A stretch of 64,000 nt of DNA from Lacihabitans sp. CS3-21 (GCF_024343675.1 NZ_RJUD01000003.1:1-64000), one strand, 5' to 3'. Positions 35,615 to 44,239 are shown, numbered from the stretch's first letter. The notes: generated by a model not told the origin, from the letters alone. Numbers and translations are program-made.

Positions 35615-35746
35615 AAATCTTATTTAAGGCTTTTTGAAATATTCAATTCTCAAATCTAATAAATCTTTGGTTTTATATTATTTTTGATGGAATATTTGAG
35701 GTATCGATTTACAAATATTATTCGTTTTTACAATAAAAATTCAATC

Positions 35747-36364
35747 ATGCATTTTCGCATATTAGTCCTGGTTTCCATTTTGTTTTTGAGTTTTACAGAA
35801 AATAAATCAAGAACTTCTGCCATTGCCGCCTACAAAATAGGAGATGAAGTAAAAGATTTTTCGCTCAGAAGCATCAACGGAAAGTTGTACTCTTTTTCAT
35901 CTTTTCCATCAGCTAAGGGCTTTATCTTAGTTTTTACAAGCAATTACTGCCCGTTTTCTAAAAGCTATGAAGACAGACTTATAGCCATCGACAAGAAATA
36001 CACGCTGAAATCTTACCCACTGATAGCTATAAACCCCAATGATGCCGAGGCTTATGAGGAAGACAAATTGGAGAATATTCAAGCCCGAGCCAAAGAAAAA
36101 GGCTTCATTTTTCCGATTTTGAGAGACGAAAAACAAGCCATTGCCAAAACTTTTGGAGCTTTGCGAATGCCGCATGTTTTTGTAGTAAAAAAGGAAGGGT
36201 TTAAATATATTCTGAAGTATTCTGGAGCCATTGATGATAACCCACAAGACGCAAGTGGTGTCACAAAAAACTATTTAGAAGACGTTGTGCAAAGCCTTTC
36301 TGAAAACAAACCCGTCATCATCGAACAAACAAAACCTATTGGCTGTGCCATTAGGTGGAAATAA
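35747..36364 (+). CDS. Exported redoxin (AhpC/TSA-like) with single active-site cysteine
   Basis: A 205-residue thioredoxin-fold protein, probably exported or membrane-tethered by the N-terminal hydrophobic stretch ILVLVSILFLSF. The redox motif is FTSNYCPFSKSYEDR, where Cys68 is the first cysteine and serine replaces the resolving residue of a CxxC. A conserved late GCAIRWK carries another cysteine. This matches a subgroup of peroxiredoxin-like proteins. The frame opens at 35684, but the ATG at 35747 is preferred because it starts the signal-like helix, and a -7-like TATTTTTG box overlaps the upstream start. It lies one base before mazG and is likely cotranscribed. Confidence 0.8.
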   Translation: MHFRILVLVSILFLSFTENKSRTSAIAAYKIGDEVKDFSLRSINGKLYSFSSFPSAKGFILVFTSNYCPFSKSYEDRLIAIDKKYTLKSYPLIAINPNDAEAYEEDKLENIQARAKEKGFIFPILRDEKQAIAKTFGALRMPHVFVVKKEGFKYILKYSGAIDDNPQDASGVTKNYLEDVVQSLSENKPVIIEQTKPIGCAIRWK

Positions 36365-36365
36365 T

Positions 36366-37181
36366 ATGTCAGTAAAACTACCGCCCATCATTCCCAAAAA
36401 CAGAGCAAATGAGCTTTTAGCATTTAATCGCCTATTGGATATCATGGATGACCTCCGTGAAAAATGCCCTTGGGATAGGAAACAGACGTTTGAAAGTCTT
36501 CGTCATTTGACCATTGAAGAAACCTACGAACTTTCTGATGCCATTCTTGAAAACGACCTTCAAGAAATCAAAAAAGAGTTGGGCGACATTATGCTGCATT
36601 TGGTTTTTTATGCCAAAATTGGTTCCGAAACAGAGGATTTTGACATTACAGATGTGTTGAATGGAATTTGTGAAAAACTTATCAGCAGACATCCGCACAT
36701 TTATGGCGACGTGGTGGTGGCCGATGAAGAAGAAGTAAAGAAAAACTGGGAGCAACTCAAGCTTAAAGAAGGAAACAAGTCGGTTTTGGGAGGTGTTCCA
36801 AAATCATTGCCAGCCTTGGTAAAAGCTATGAGAATTCAAGAAAAAGCTCGGGGAGTTGGTTTTGACTGGGAAGAGAAAGCACAGGTTTGGGCCAAAGTAG
36901 AAGAAGAAATGCAAGAATTTAAGGAGCATTTCAATGCTGAAACGCAAGAAACCATTGATAAAGAAAAAGCGGAGGCAGAGTTTGGTGACGTATTGTTTTC
37001 ATTAGTAAACTATGCCAGATTTATAGATATTAATCCAGAAACGGCGTTAGAACGCACAAATAAAAAATTCATAAAGCGATTCAAGTATTTAGAATCCAAG
37101 GCTACAGAAATGAACAAAAAACTCTCAGAAATGACTTTGGCCGAAATGGATGTTTTTTGGGAGGAAGCAAAAAGAATTTGA
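36366..37181 (+). CDS. mazG: Nucleoside triphosphate pyrophosphohydrolase MazG
   Basis: A 271-residue all-alpha NTP pyrophosphohydrolase with two MazG domains, close in size to the E. coli enzyme. It hydrolyses NTPs to NMPs and pyrophosphate, guarding against aberrant nucleotides. The first domain has WDRKQTFESLRHLTIEETYELSDAI and KELGDIMLHL with the metal-binding EExxE/ExxD pattern. The second has KVEEEMQEFKEHF and EFGDVLFSLVNYARF. The ATG at 36366 begins one base after the upstream stop codon; a longer frame to 36285 overlaps the redoxin gene and is not used. Confidence 0.94.
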   Translation: MSVKLPPIIPKNRANELLAFNRLLDIMDDLREKCPWDRKQTFESLRHLTIEETYELSDAILENDLQEIKKELGDIMLHLVFYAKIGSETEDFDITDVLNGICEKLISRHPHIYGDVVVADEEEVKKNWEQLKLKEGNKSVLGGVPKSLPALVKAMRIQEKARGVGFDWEEKAQVWAKVEEEMQEFKEHFNAETQETIDKEKAEAEFGDVLFSLVNYARFIDINPETALERTNKKFIKRFKYLESKATEMNKKLSEMTLAEMDVFWEEAKRI

Positions 37182-37205
37182 TTTTAGTGATTTCTGTTTC
37201 CTGTT

Positions 37206-37238
37206 ACAGTTGACAACTTTATAAAAGTTGTCAACTGT
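37206..37238. repeat. Palindromic repeat, copy 1 (between mazG and DoxX)
   Basis: Eleven-base arms ACAGTTGACAA / TTGTCAACTGT around an 11-base centre, which itself extends the stem to 14 or more pairs. It lies 24 bases after the mazG stop and 15 bases before the DoxX stop. The identical arms recur at 51976-52007. It could act as a bidirectional terminator here, although T runs are weak. Confidence 0.75.
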
Positions 37239-37253
37239 GTTATTCGCAAAAAA

Positions 37254-37616
37254 TTATTTGGCCAATTTTTCTTTATAAATGTAAGAAATAGCCAAAATTA
37301 CTAAAAATGCCAATGGAAAAAATGACAGTCCAACAGGTCCATCAACTGCAATTAAACTAACAGTAGCCGCAATAAAATCAAATCCAAAACCAGCATAAGC
37401 CCATTCTTTGATTTTTGATGGAATTTGAGGAACCAATAATGCAATTCCTCCCAATATTTTGAAAATGTTTAACATTGGAGCGAAATAAGAAGGATAACCT
37501 AAGTGGTTCATCATTTCCATTCCTTTAGGGTCGCTCCAAGTAAAAATTGGAGTAAAACCAACCAAAACAGCAATAATTGCGGTTGTGGTCCAAAAAATAA
37601 TCTTGTCTTTATTCAT
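37254..37616 (-). CDS. DoxX family membrane protein
   Basis: A 120-residue integral membrane protein with four hydrophobic segments. Hallmarks of the DoxX/DoxX-like family are the NHLGYPSYFAPMLNIFKILGGIALLVPQIPSKIKEWAYAGFGFDF stretch and a conserved C-terminal FPLAFLVILAISY helix. Members are associated with redox and organosulfur metabolism, and in Actinobacteria with a membrane complex for oxidant resistance. The function is not defined for this phylum. It is 33 bases downstream of a second DoxX gene and both are on the same strand. Confidence 0.87.
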   Translation of the reverse strand: MNKDKIIFWTTTAIIAVLVGFTPIFTWSDPKGMEMMNHLGYPSYFAPMLNIFKILGGIALLVPQIPSKIKEWAYAGFGFDFIAATVSLIAVDGPVGLSFFPLAFLVILAISYIYKEKLAK

Positions 37617-37649
37617 CTTTAATAAGGGTTTAAAAAATTCTAAAATATA

Positions 37650-38018
37650 TCAATTTTGTTTCTTCAATTTGTGAAAATATATATAGGAAACTATCATAAT
37701 TCCGAAAATTACAAGTGGGAAAAACGACATTGGATTTAATCCATCTACTGATACATGACCAACAAATGCTGCAACAAATACAAAAGCGAATCCAGCATAC
37801 GCCCATTCTTTAATTTTTGCTGGAACTTGCGGAAGAATTAGTGCTAAGGCACCTAAAACTTTAAAGATGACGAGCATCACACCAAAATAAGGTTGATAAC
37901 CTAAATGTGCAATTCCATCTTTGGCCATTTGTGTTTGGGAGGTGAGTGCAGGCATAAGGCCTTCAAACAAAAAAATAAATCCAGTGGAAATCCAATAAAT
38001 GATTTTGTCTTTTTTCAT
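37650..38018 (-). CDS. DoxX family membrane protein (tandem paralogue)
   Basis: A 122-residue protein, clearly a paralogue of the downstream gene: both begin with MKKDKIIYW/MNKDKIIFW-type starts, share HLGYxxYFxxMLxIFKxLGxxALxxPQxPxKIKEWAYAGFxFxF, and end in a FFPLxxxxIxxxSYIY helix. Four TM helices are predicted. Tandem duplication is the simplest explanation; the pair could form a heteromer. It is followed by the second copy and preceded by a small hypothetical gene on the same strand 50 bases away. Confidence 0.87.
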   Translation of the reverse strand: MKKDKIIYWISTGFIFLFEGLMPALTSQTQMAKDGIAHLGYQPYFGVMLVIFKVLGALALILPQVPAKIKEWAYAGFAFVFVAAFVGHVSVDGLNPMSFFPLVIFGIMIVSYIYFHKLKKQN

Positions 38019-38068
38019 AATTATTATAGGGTTTACAATTTTTTAAACTCAAAATTTTTCAAATGAGT

Positions 38069-38473
38069 TCAGTCTTTCAATTTCACGAAACACTTCACAT
38101 CCTTTTCGTTGAAATACCATTCCACACAATAGCCTTGGAGGTCAAGTTCAGCATCTCTGCACAATTCTTGGAAAAGATGTCCCATTTTGGGTATGTTTTT
38201 CATGAAATCTTGGATGATGGTACCTCGATATTTTCCTTTTTTAAAAGCGAATTTTTCTAACTCGGGGTAGATTTCATCTGCCCATATTTCGGCTCCAGCC
38301 AGATAAATAATTTCACCCTTTTCGTTCATCCATGAAAAACTAAAAAACTTTCTAGTTGTAGAAAAAGGAATATGAGCGTGTAAAGTTTCGAATGCTATTT
38401 GAACTCCATCAGGAAACTTGAAAGCTCTTTTGCAAGCAAAGACTATATCATTTTCAAAATAATAATCTTCCAT
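38069..38473 (-). CDS. Hypothetical protein, possible GyrI-like small-molecule-binding fold
   Basis: A 134-residue soluble protein beginning MEDYYFENDIVFACKRAFKF and ending CVEWYFNEKDVKCFVKLKD. It has alternating strands and a single helical part around IIQDFMKNIPKMGHLFQELC. The layout recalls GyrI-like effector-binding domains found with AraC and DoxX genes, but the similarity is only by pattern and I do not assign a function. It lies upstream of the two DoxX genes on the same strand, a neighbourhood that would fit a small regulator or binding protein. Confidence 0.55.
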   Translation of the reverse strand: MEDYYFENDIVFACKRAFKFPDGVQIAFETLHAHIPFSTTRKFFSFSWMNEKGEIIYLAGAEIWADEIYPELEKFAFKKGKYRGTIIQDFMKNIPKMGHLFQELCRDAELDLQGYCVEWYFNEKDVKCFVKLKD

Positions 38474-38558
38474 TTTAAGTTTTTATCAAAATTAGTTTAA
38501 AAAAGGAGATTAGAAAATGACAAAATGCGACATTTTGAAGGCCGAATACGACAAGTTT

Positions 38559-39485
38559 TTAGTTAAAAAGGCTTTCTAAATCTACATTTTGCTTTATGGG
38601 TCCAACCGTTGTCAACTTAATTTTGGCCATATTGGCACCAGCTTGGGCACATTCTTTTGAGCTTTTTCCAGACAAATAAGCTGCCAAAAAGCCTGACCAA
38701 AATGAATCTCCTGCCCCAGTTGCATCCAATACCGTTATGGCCTCTGGTTTGTTGAAAATCAACTCTTTTCCGTTTGATACCACGCTTCCTTTTCCGCCCA
38801 ATGTATAACAAATTAGGGTAGCTCCCCACTTATGAAAATCTTCAAATACCTTTTCCATAGAAACGGCTTCTCCATAAAAGCGTTCTGCATCGTCTTCGCT
38901 AAGTTTTATCAAGGCACCATTTGATAGGTACTCTTTTATTACTTTGTGAGCCTCTTCTCTATCAGGCCAAACTCTTTCGGCATAATTTAAGTCTGCACTT
39001 AAGATGCATCCAGCATTTTTTGCTCTTTTGGCTGCATCTAAGACGGATGCTTGTGATGGTTGCTTGCTCAACGGCCAGCAGGTGGTATGGAATACTGAAC
39101 AATTTTGAAGTAATTCGTCAGGAATGTTTTCGGGATTTATCATTCTATCAGCAGTGCGGTAAGGGATAAAGTCGGGAGTTCCAGTAGTTCTTGACACTAA
39201 AACAATGGAGCTGGGTTCATTTTTTTCATAGATTACTAAACTTGTATCTACTCCAGCTACGGCAACTTTTTCTACCAAATATTTTCCTAGATTATCTGTC
39301 CCAACTGCACTGATTATGGCAGTTTTAAATCCCAAGCGGGCCATGTTAGCGGCCAAATTAGCAGGGCTTCCGCCTTGAAAGCGTTCAAATTTCGAAGTGT
39401 CAAAAAGGCTTGTTGTTGTTTCAGTTCCGATAAAGTCGCCCAAGAGTTCACCAACTGCTACCAATCCGTATTTTCTTTTATTCAT
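38559..39485 (-). CDS. PfkB family sugar kinase (fructokinase-like)
   Basis: A 308-residue ribokinase-fold kinase. It has the FQGGSPANLAANMARLG substrate-binding start, the SAVGTDNLGKYL strand, a central lid, the ATP-site LGGKGSVV and the C-terminal PfkB signature DATGAGDSFWSGF with the catalytic aspartate. Specificity could be fructose, ribose, adenosine or a related sugar; fructokinase is the best guess from the early FQGGSPANLA motif. The ATG at 39485 is chosen over an upstream start that overlaps the divergent gene. No sugar transporter is nearby. Confidence 0.86.
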   Translation of the reverse strand: MNKRKYGLVAVGELLGDFIGTETTTSLFDTSKFERFQGGSPANLAANMARLGFKTAIISAVGTDNLGKYLVEKVAVAGVDTSLVIYEKNEPSSIVLVSRTTGTPDFIPYRTADRMINPENIPDELLQNCSVFHTTCWPLSKQPSQASVLDAAKRAKNAGCILSADLNYAERVWPDREEAHKVIKEYLSNGALIKLSEDDAERFYGEAVSMEKVFEDFHKWGATLICYTLGGKGSVVSNGKELIFNKPEAITVLDATGAGDSFWSGFLAAYLSGKSSKECAQAGANMAKIKLTTVGPIKQNVDLESLFN

Positions 39486-39579
39486 AGGTTTTGTATTGAA
39501 AAACAAAAATTGGGAATTTTTAGGCCAAAACAAACTTAAAAAGCAGATTTTTGTTAGCTATTTTGAAACGAAATATTTA

Positions 39580-40068
39580 ATGGCAGAAAATTTATATATT
39601 CCAGAAACTACCGAAAGAGTCGAAATTTATGAGGCGGTTATTCCACAGATAGAGGCTCTCATTTCTTCAGAAACTAACTTAATCGCTAATTTAGCCAATA
39701 TTTCGGCGGCATTAAAACAAGCTTTCGGATTTTATTGGGTAGGTTTTTATTTGGATAACAAATCGGGTGAATTGGTATTGGGGCCATTTCAAGGGCCTAT
39801 TGCCTGCACACGTATTCGTTATGACAAGGGTGTATGTGGTCACAGTTTTTCTACAAAAGAAACTGTCATTGTACCTGATGTGGATCAGTTTCCGGGTCAT
39901 ATTGCTTGTAGTTCGGCCTCAAAATCTGAGATTGTAATGCCACTTTTCGACTCAAAAAATGAAATTTGTGGTGTTTTGGACGTGGATTCAGATCTTTTGG
40001 ATGACTTTTCGGAACTAGATAAAGTTTGGCTTGAAAAACTTTTGAAGGTTTTAGGAGATAAAATTTGA
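39580..40068 (+). CDS. msrC: Free methionine-(R)-sulfoxide reductase (GAF domain)
   Basis: A 162-residue GAF-fold enzyme that reduces free methionine-(R)-sulfoxide to methionine with thioredoxin. The family signature is complete: FYWVGFYLDN, LVLGPFQGPIACTRI, DKGVCGHS, VPDVDQFPGHIAC and SEIVMPLF, including all three catalytic cysteines (C76, C86, C110). The ATG at 39580 is used because the frame upstream of it is antisense to the divergent kinase and has no family match. It is a stand-alone cytoplasmic stress gene. Confidence 0.93.
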   Translation: MAENLYIPETTERVEIYEAVIPQIEALISSETNLIANLANISAALKQAFGFYWVGFYLDNKSGELVLGPFQGPIACTRIRYDKGVCGHSFSTKETVIVPDVDQFPGHIACSSASKSEIVMPLFDSKNEICGVLDVDSDLLDDFSELDKVWLEKLLKVLGDKI

Positions 40069-40226
40069 ACTGTATTTTCTTCATTAACATTTTCCTTAAC
40101 ACTGATTATGAGCTTTTTATAAAAAGTTTAAAGACGTACTTATTTTTTATGCAAACCCAGATAGGTTTTCATGCATCTAAGTGATAAATCTCAGAAATAG
40201 AATTTTAACACTTAAAAATTACGATT

Positions 40227-40727
40227 ATGAAAAAGCTATTGATTTTAGGACTGCTCTTTTCTACTGGATTGTTTCAGGCTTGTACTGTAAACGAAAATCC
40301 TCAACCTATTACTAACGAACTATTAGCGGAGGTCTTTGAAGTTAAGGCTGATTTTACACCGGGCAACAGCTTCAGAAATTATTATAACCTAAGTCCTGTG
40401 ATTTTTGATTCTGATGTGCTTTTGGTTTATGAATTTGTTGGATTGGACAAAACTGGGGCTGATATCTGGAAACCACTTCCACAGATTTATACTTCGGATA
40501 ATGGCATTCATCAATACAATTTTGACTTTACCAAATTGGATTTTAGTATATTTCTAGATGCAAATTTCGATAGAATGAGGCTTAATAATTCTTGGAGATT
40601 GGGCAAGACTTTCAGGGTGGTAATTGTTCCTGGAAAATTTGCCAAAATGGTGGATAAAAACAATTTGCAAAACGTGATGAATACGCTCAAATTGACTGAA
40701 AGCTCCGTAGTGGATTTAACCATATAA
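40227..40727 (+). CDS. Hypothetical lipoprotein
   Basis: A 166-residue exported lipoprotein with a textbook signal MKKLLILGLLFSTGLFQAC (lipobox FQAC, Cys19). The mature part has short strands (VIFDSDVLLVYEFV, TFRVVIVPGKF) and no recognised domain. Similar small lipoproteins with a GADIWKPLPQIYTSDNG segment appear in other Cytophagales from memory of the phylum, but no function is known. It is followed by a Rho-independent terminator and converges with eutC. Confidence 0.72.
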   Translation: MKKLLILGLLFSTGLFQACTVNENPQPITNELLAEVFEVKADFTPGNSFRNYYNLSPVIFDSDVLLVYEFVGLDKTGADIWKPLPQIYTSDNGIHQYNFDFTKLDFSIFLDANFDRMRLNNSWRLGKTFRVVIVPGKFAKMVDKNNLQNVMNTLKLTESSVVDLTI

Positions 40728-40754
40728 TGAACGGTAATAAAAACTCCTTCAAAT

Positions 40755-40784
40755 TACCTCAGCCAAAGGTTGGGGTATTTTTTT
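40755..40784 (+). terminator. Terminator of the lipoprotein gene, overlapping the end of eutC
   Basis: Ten-base arms TACCTCAGCC / GGTTGGGGTA with G-U pairs around an AAA loop, followed by seven T on the plus strand. The stop codon and last codons of the convergent eutC lie inside the stem. Confidence 0.75.
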
Positions 40785-41529
40785 GTTCGTCAATCAAATT
40801 TAGCTCGAGTTTCAATTTGAAACCACTGTATTCATTTCTAAAAGATTCTTCCATGTAATAATTGAGAATTTGTACCGCCTGATCAATACTCAATCCATCG
40901 TTATGAATGTTTGAAATACAATTTCTACTTTCATCGGTTAGGCCTATTTTAGGCTGAAAAGTGGTGTAAATTCCCATACTTTTGGGTGAAGATAATCCAG
41001 GTCTTTCTCCAATAAAAATGGCGGTGAATTTTGCTTCCAAACGTTCTCCAATTTCATCGGCAATGGCTACACGTCCGTTTTCCACCAAGGCTAGTGCTAT
41101 TTTATAGTTTTTCGACCATGCTGGAATAAGACGCTTCAACACATTTATAATTTGATTGTTCACCGCTTCGGCCGAAAGCCCATCAGTAATTACCAGTACG
41201 ATGTCCAGTTTTTCTTTATTTTTTTCTAAAATTTCTAGAGAATTGTTGTCCAATCTCCTACCTAAATCCGGCCTTTTTAAATATTCTATTTTGTTTTCTA
41301 CCTTACTTTTTAGACAGAAAAGTGGTATATGAAATTCTAAAAGTGCCTTAGTTAATAGCTCCATATTCAAAGGTGAAAATACTGCATCTTTGGCTCGGGC
41401 ATGATCAAGTTTAAGTGATAAAGTTTGCTGAGTAGGCAAGGATCCACCCACATTTCCTAGACCAATCCTGGCGTTGGTTTGGGTTTTTAGTAGTTCGCTT
41501 GGGTCGGTTTGTATGAGTTTATTTTCCAT
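40759..41529 (-). CDS. eutC: Ethanolamine ammonia-lyase small subunit
   Basis: A 256-residue small subunit of the adenosylcobalamin-dependent lyase that splits ethanolamine into acetaldehyde and ammonia. Family motifs are TNARIGLGNVGGSLPTQQTLSLKLDHARAKDAV at the start, IVLVITDGLSAEAVNNQ in the middle, IFIGERPGLSSPKSMGIY and CISNIHNDGLS near the end. It overlaps eutB by 11 bases, consistent with translational coupling. The extreme 3' end lies within a plus-strand terminator stem. No EutA reactivase gene is adjacent. Confidence 0.95.
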   Translation of the reverse strand: MENKLIQTDPSELLKTQTNARIGLGNVGGSLPTQQTLSLKLDHARAKDAVFSPLNMELLTKALLEFHIPLFCLKSKVENKIEYLKRPDLGRRLDNNSLEILEKNKEKLDIVLVITDGLSAEAVNNQIINVLKRLIPAWSKNYKIALALVENGRVAIADEIGERLEAKFTAIFIGERPGLSSPKSMGIYTTFQPKIGLTDESRNCISNIHNDGLSIDQAVQILNYYMEESFRNEYSGFKLKLELNLIDEQKNTPTFG

Positions 41530-42895
41530 GCCTATTTAACAATAAATGTTTGCTATTCAAGGCGTTTCGTTCGCCTTTTTCATTGATGATTCCTTGAGCC
41601 AAAAGCCAGGCCTCGAATTCTGGAGCGGGGCGTTTTTTCAATACTTTTCGTACATACATGGCGTCATGAAAAGACGTGGATTGATAGTTTAGCATGATGT
41701 CGTCCGTTCCGGGTACGCCCATAAAGAAGTTGCAACCGGCCACTCCGAGAAGTGTCATGAGGTTGTCCATGTCGTCTTGGTCAGCCTCAGCATGATTGGT
41801 GTAGCATACGTCCATCCCCATAGGCAAACCGAGTAATTTTGCACAAAAATGATCTTCTAACGCAGCTCTGATTATTTGTTTTCCGTCAAAAAGATATTCT
41901 GGGCCAATAAAGCCAACCACAGAATTTACTAGAAAGGGATTGAATTTTCTAGCAAGAGCATAAGTTCGTGCCTCACAGGTTTGTTGATCCAAGCCATGGT
42001 GGGCGTTGGCTGAAAGTGATGAGCCTTGGCCAGTTTCAAAATACATAACTTGTTGACCTACCGTGCCTCTTTTAAGTTCGGTAGCCGCCAGAAAACCTTC
42101 ATTCAAGATGTTTAAGTTAACTCCAAAAGAGCTATTGGTTTTTTCAGTGCCACCAATGGATTGAAAAACCAAATCAACTGGAGCGTCTTTAATAATGCTT
42201 AAGGTTGTTGTAATATGGCTCAGAATGCAGGATTGTGTAGGTATTTCGAATTTTTCTCGTAATTCATCCAGCATTTTCAAAAGATTACTTACTACTTCAG
42301 GGCTGTCCGTTGCTGGGTTAATTCCGATTACTGCATCCCCGCAACCATACATTAAGCCGTCAATTGTACTGGCCAAAATGCCGCTTTGAAAATCGGTAGG
42401 GTGGTTGGGTTGGAGTCGAATGGCTAATCTTCCTTTTTGACCAACAGTGGTTCTGAACCTTGATATTACTTCACATTTTTGTGCAACTGCTATTAGGTCT
42501 TGATTTCGCATAATTTTTGAAACTGCTGCAACCATTTCGGGCATTAGTCCCATTTTTATTTGATCTAAAACCTCTGTGTCCGTAGCATCTAAAAGCAACC
42601 AATTTCTGAAATCCCCTACAGTCAAATGACGGATGATTGAAAAACTATTTTTGTCGAGAGAATCTACTATCAATCTTGTTATTTCGTCTGATTCATATGG
42701 AATTAGGTGATCCGTCAGAAATAGATTGAGAGGAACTTCGCTTAATGCAAACTGTGCTGCTACGCGTTCCTCATTGCTTTCGGCACTTATGCCGGCCAAT
42801 GCATCGCCTGTCCGATAGGGACTTGCTTTGGCCATTAGGGTTTTAAGGTCTTTGAAGTTATAGGTGAAACTATTTACTGTATATCGAAACTCCAT
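41519..42895 (-). CDS. eutB: Ethanolamine ammonia-lyase large subunit
   Basis: A 458-residue TIM-barrel subunit that binds adenosylcobalamin and substrate, close to the E. coli length of 453. Recognisable stretches are the KASPYRTGDALAGISAESNEERVAAQ start, CGDAVIGINPATDS, MYFETGQGSSLSANAHHGLDQQTCEARTYALA, VGFIGPEYLFDGKQIIRAALED and NYQSTSFHDAMYVRK. It follows the permease by 12 bases and overlaps eutC, giving a compact permease-eutB-eutC operon. Function needs B12, but no cobalamin riboswitch was recognised in the operon leader. Confidence 0.96.
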   Translation of the reverse strand: MEFRYTVNSFTYNFKDLKTLMAKASPYRTGDALAGISAESNEERVAAQFALSEVPLNLFLTDHLIPYESDEITRLIVDSLDKNSFSIIRHLTVGDFRNWLLLDATDTEVLDQIKMGLMPEMVAAVSKIMRNQDLIAVAQKCEVISRFRTTVGQKGRLAIRLQPNHPTDFQSGILASTIDGLMYGCGDAVIGINPATDSPEVVSNLLKMLDELREKFEIPTQSCILSHITTTLSIIKDAPVDLVFQSIGGTEKTNSSFGVNLNILNEGFLAATELKRGTVGQQVMYFETGQGSSLSANAHHGLDQQTCEARTYALARKFNPFLVNSVVGFIGPEYLFDGKQIIRAALEDHFCAKLLGLPMGMDVCYTNHAEADQDDMDNLMTLLGVAGCNFFMGVPGTDDIMLNYQSTSFHDAMYVRKVLKKRPAPEFEAWLLAQGIINEKGERNALNSKHLLLNRHGK

Positions 42896-42907
42896 TTGCC
42901 GTATTTT

Positions 42908-44239
42908 TTAGGAGAAAATCAAATAAGTGATGATCAAAACAATGATGCTGCTTACAATGATTGGATGAAGATACGCCAAAATTAGCATACAAAAAACAGA
43001 TAATATCAGAGCCAAATAGGGAAACGTTTTCTGGACAAAGCTATTAAATTCAAGATGATGATGTTTGTGTTGAGTTTTTTCATTTTCTCCTTCAAAAATC
43101 GCTTTTGGGTCAAGCTTTTTCTTTTTTCGAAGAATAATTAGACTCGAACTCACGCCAAAATACATACAAACAGCTCCAAAAACTGAAAGTTCTATCAAAA
43201 CCGATGTTGAACTTCCCCAAATGGCAAAAATGCTTGCTAAGAACACCACGCCAGCAGCAAGTGCTCTGTTAAGTTTGTATTCTGGGAATATTCTTTTTAG
43301 AAAATATTCTATTTGAAAAGTGGTGGTAAAGGCAATTCCTTGAAGAGAAGCGATAAGACCAAATAGCCCTAAAAACGTAAAAACCTGAGTTATGGGGTTA
43401 TTTTTACCTAAAATTAAGCCCAAAGTTGCTGGCATTGGATGATTGTCTTTGCTTATAATATCCCAGCTTTCTGGGTTTAATGCGATTCCGCCAGCAGCCA
43501 AAATCAATATTAAAGTCGCCAATATGGCGAGGGTCCAAAAGGCCGATTTATAGCCTATGCCCAAGGTTTTTCTTAGTTTTTTATGTTTTGTATTTTTGGA
43601 AACAATAGAAATACCTTCAATGGCTAGAAACATCCAAATGGCAAAAGGCATCGCCCGAACGAATGTATCAAAAGTTAACTCTCCAAATTGTTTGTTTTGG
43701 GACAAATTGGGCAAAGAAAACTCAGAAACAATTGAACCTGAAAATATCAAAAGCTCAAAAATCGCCAACAAAGTCAACGTGATAATCACTTGGATGCCAA
43801 AATTGAAATTGAATAAACTTACCAAACAAAAGAATGCAATGAATGCCGTGGCAATCCAATTGGTATTTTCGAGGTGACCAGTCAGGAATCCCAAATATTC
43901 ACCAATTGAAGTGGCAATTGCTGGATTTACAAATAGAAATTCGAATAATATAAGTATGGAAATTATCTCAGCCCATTTTTTACCAAATGCGTTTTTTATG
44001 TAAATGTGAGGGCCATTGGCTTGGGGATATACACAAGCTAACTCGATGAGACAAAGTACCAATGCATAGTACAAAACTGCAGTAACTGCCACTGGAATAA
44101 AGAAGCCTAACGGCCCAGTAATTGCCCAACCTAAATTCCAGCCAAAAGACTCACCAGAAATAACCAATCCAACGCCAATGGCCCAAATAGAAAATGCTCC
44201 TATTTTCTTTTGTTTTGTTTCAAAATTACTTGATGCCAT
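42908..44239 (-). CDS. Ethanolamine permease (APC superfamily)
   Basis: A 443-residue transporter with about twelve TM helices. It opens IGAFSIWAIGVGLVISGESFGWNLGW, the TM1 glycine pattern of the APC family close to the ethanolamine permease group, and is encoded directly upstream of eutBC. Other visible features are the conserved FLAIEGISIVSKNTKHKKLRKTLG in the middle and a charged histidine-rich loop (EKTQHKHHH) before the last helices. It would import ethanolamine for the lyase. Substrate is assigned chiefly from context. Confidence 0.88.
   Translation of the reverse strand: MASSNFETKQKKIGAFSIWAIGVGLVISGESFGWNLGWAITGPLGFFIPVAVTAVLYYALVLCLIELACVYPQANGPHIYIKNAFGKKWAEIISILILFEFLFVNPAIATSIGEYLGFLTGHLENTNWIATAFIAFFCLVSLFNFNFGIQVIITLTLLAIFELLIFSGSIVSEFSLPNLSQNKQFGELTFDTFVRAMPFAIWMFLAIEGISIVSKNTKHKKLRKTLGIGYKSAFWTLAILATLILILAAGGIALNPESWDIISKDNHPMPATLGLILGKNNPITQVFTFLGLFGLIASLQGIAFTTTFQIEYFLKRIFPEYKLNRALAAGVVFLASIFAIWGSSTSVLIELSVFGAVCMYFGVSSSLIILRKKKKLDPKAIFEGENEKTQHKHHHLEFNSFVQKTFPYLALILSVFCMLILAYLHPIIVSSIIVLIITYLIFS

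Noticed and set aside
39397-39579. Longer N terminus for the methionine sulfoxide reductase
   Set aside because: The extra part is antisense to the divergent kinase and its first exons, and has no family match; the ATG at 39580 begins the conserved protein.
40113-40126. CTTTTTATAAAAAG palindrome after msrC
   Set aside because: Only A/T pairs plus two end G-C pairs; too weak to call a terminator.
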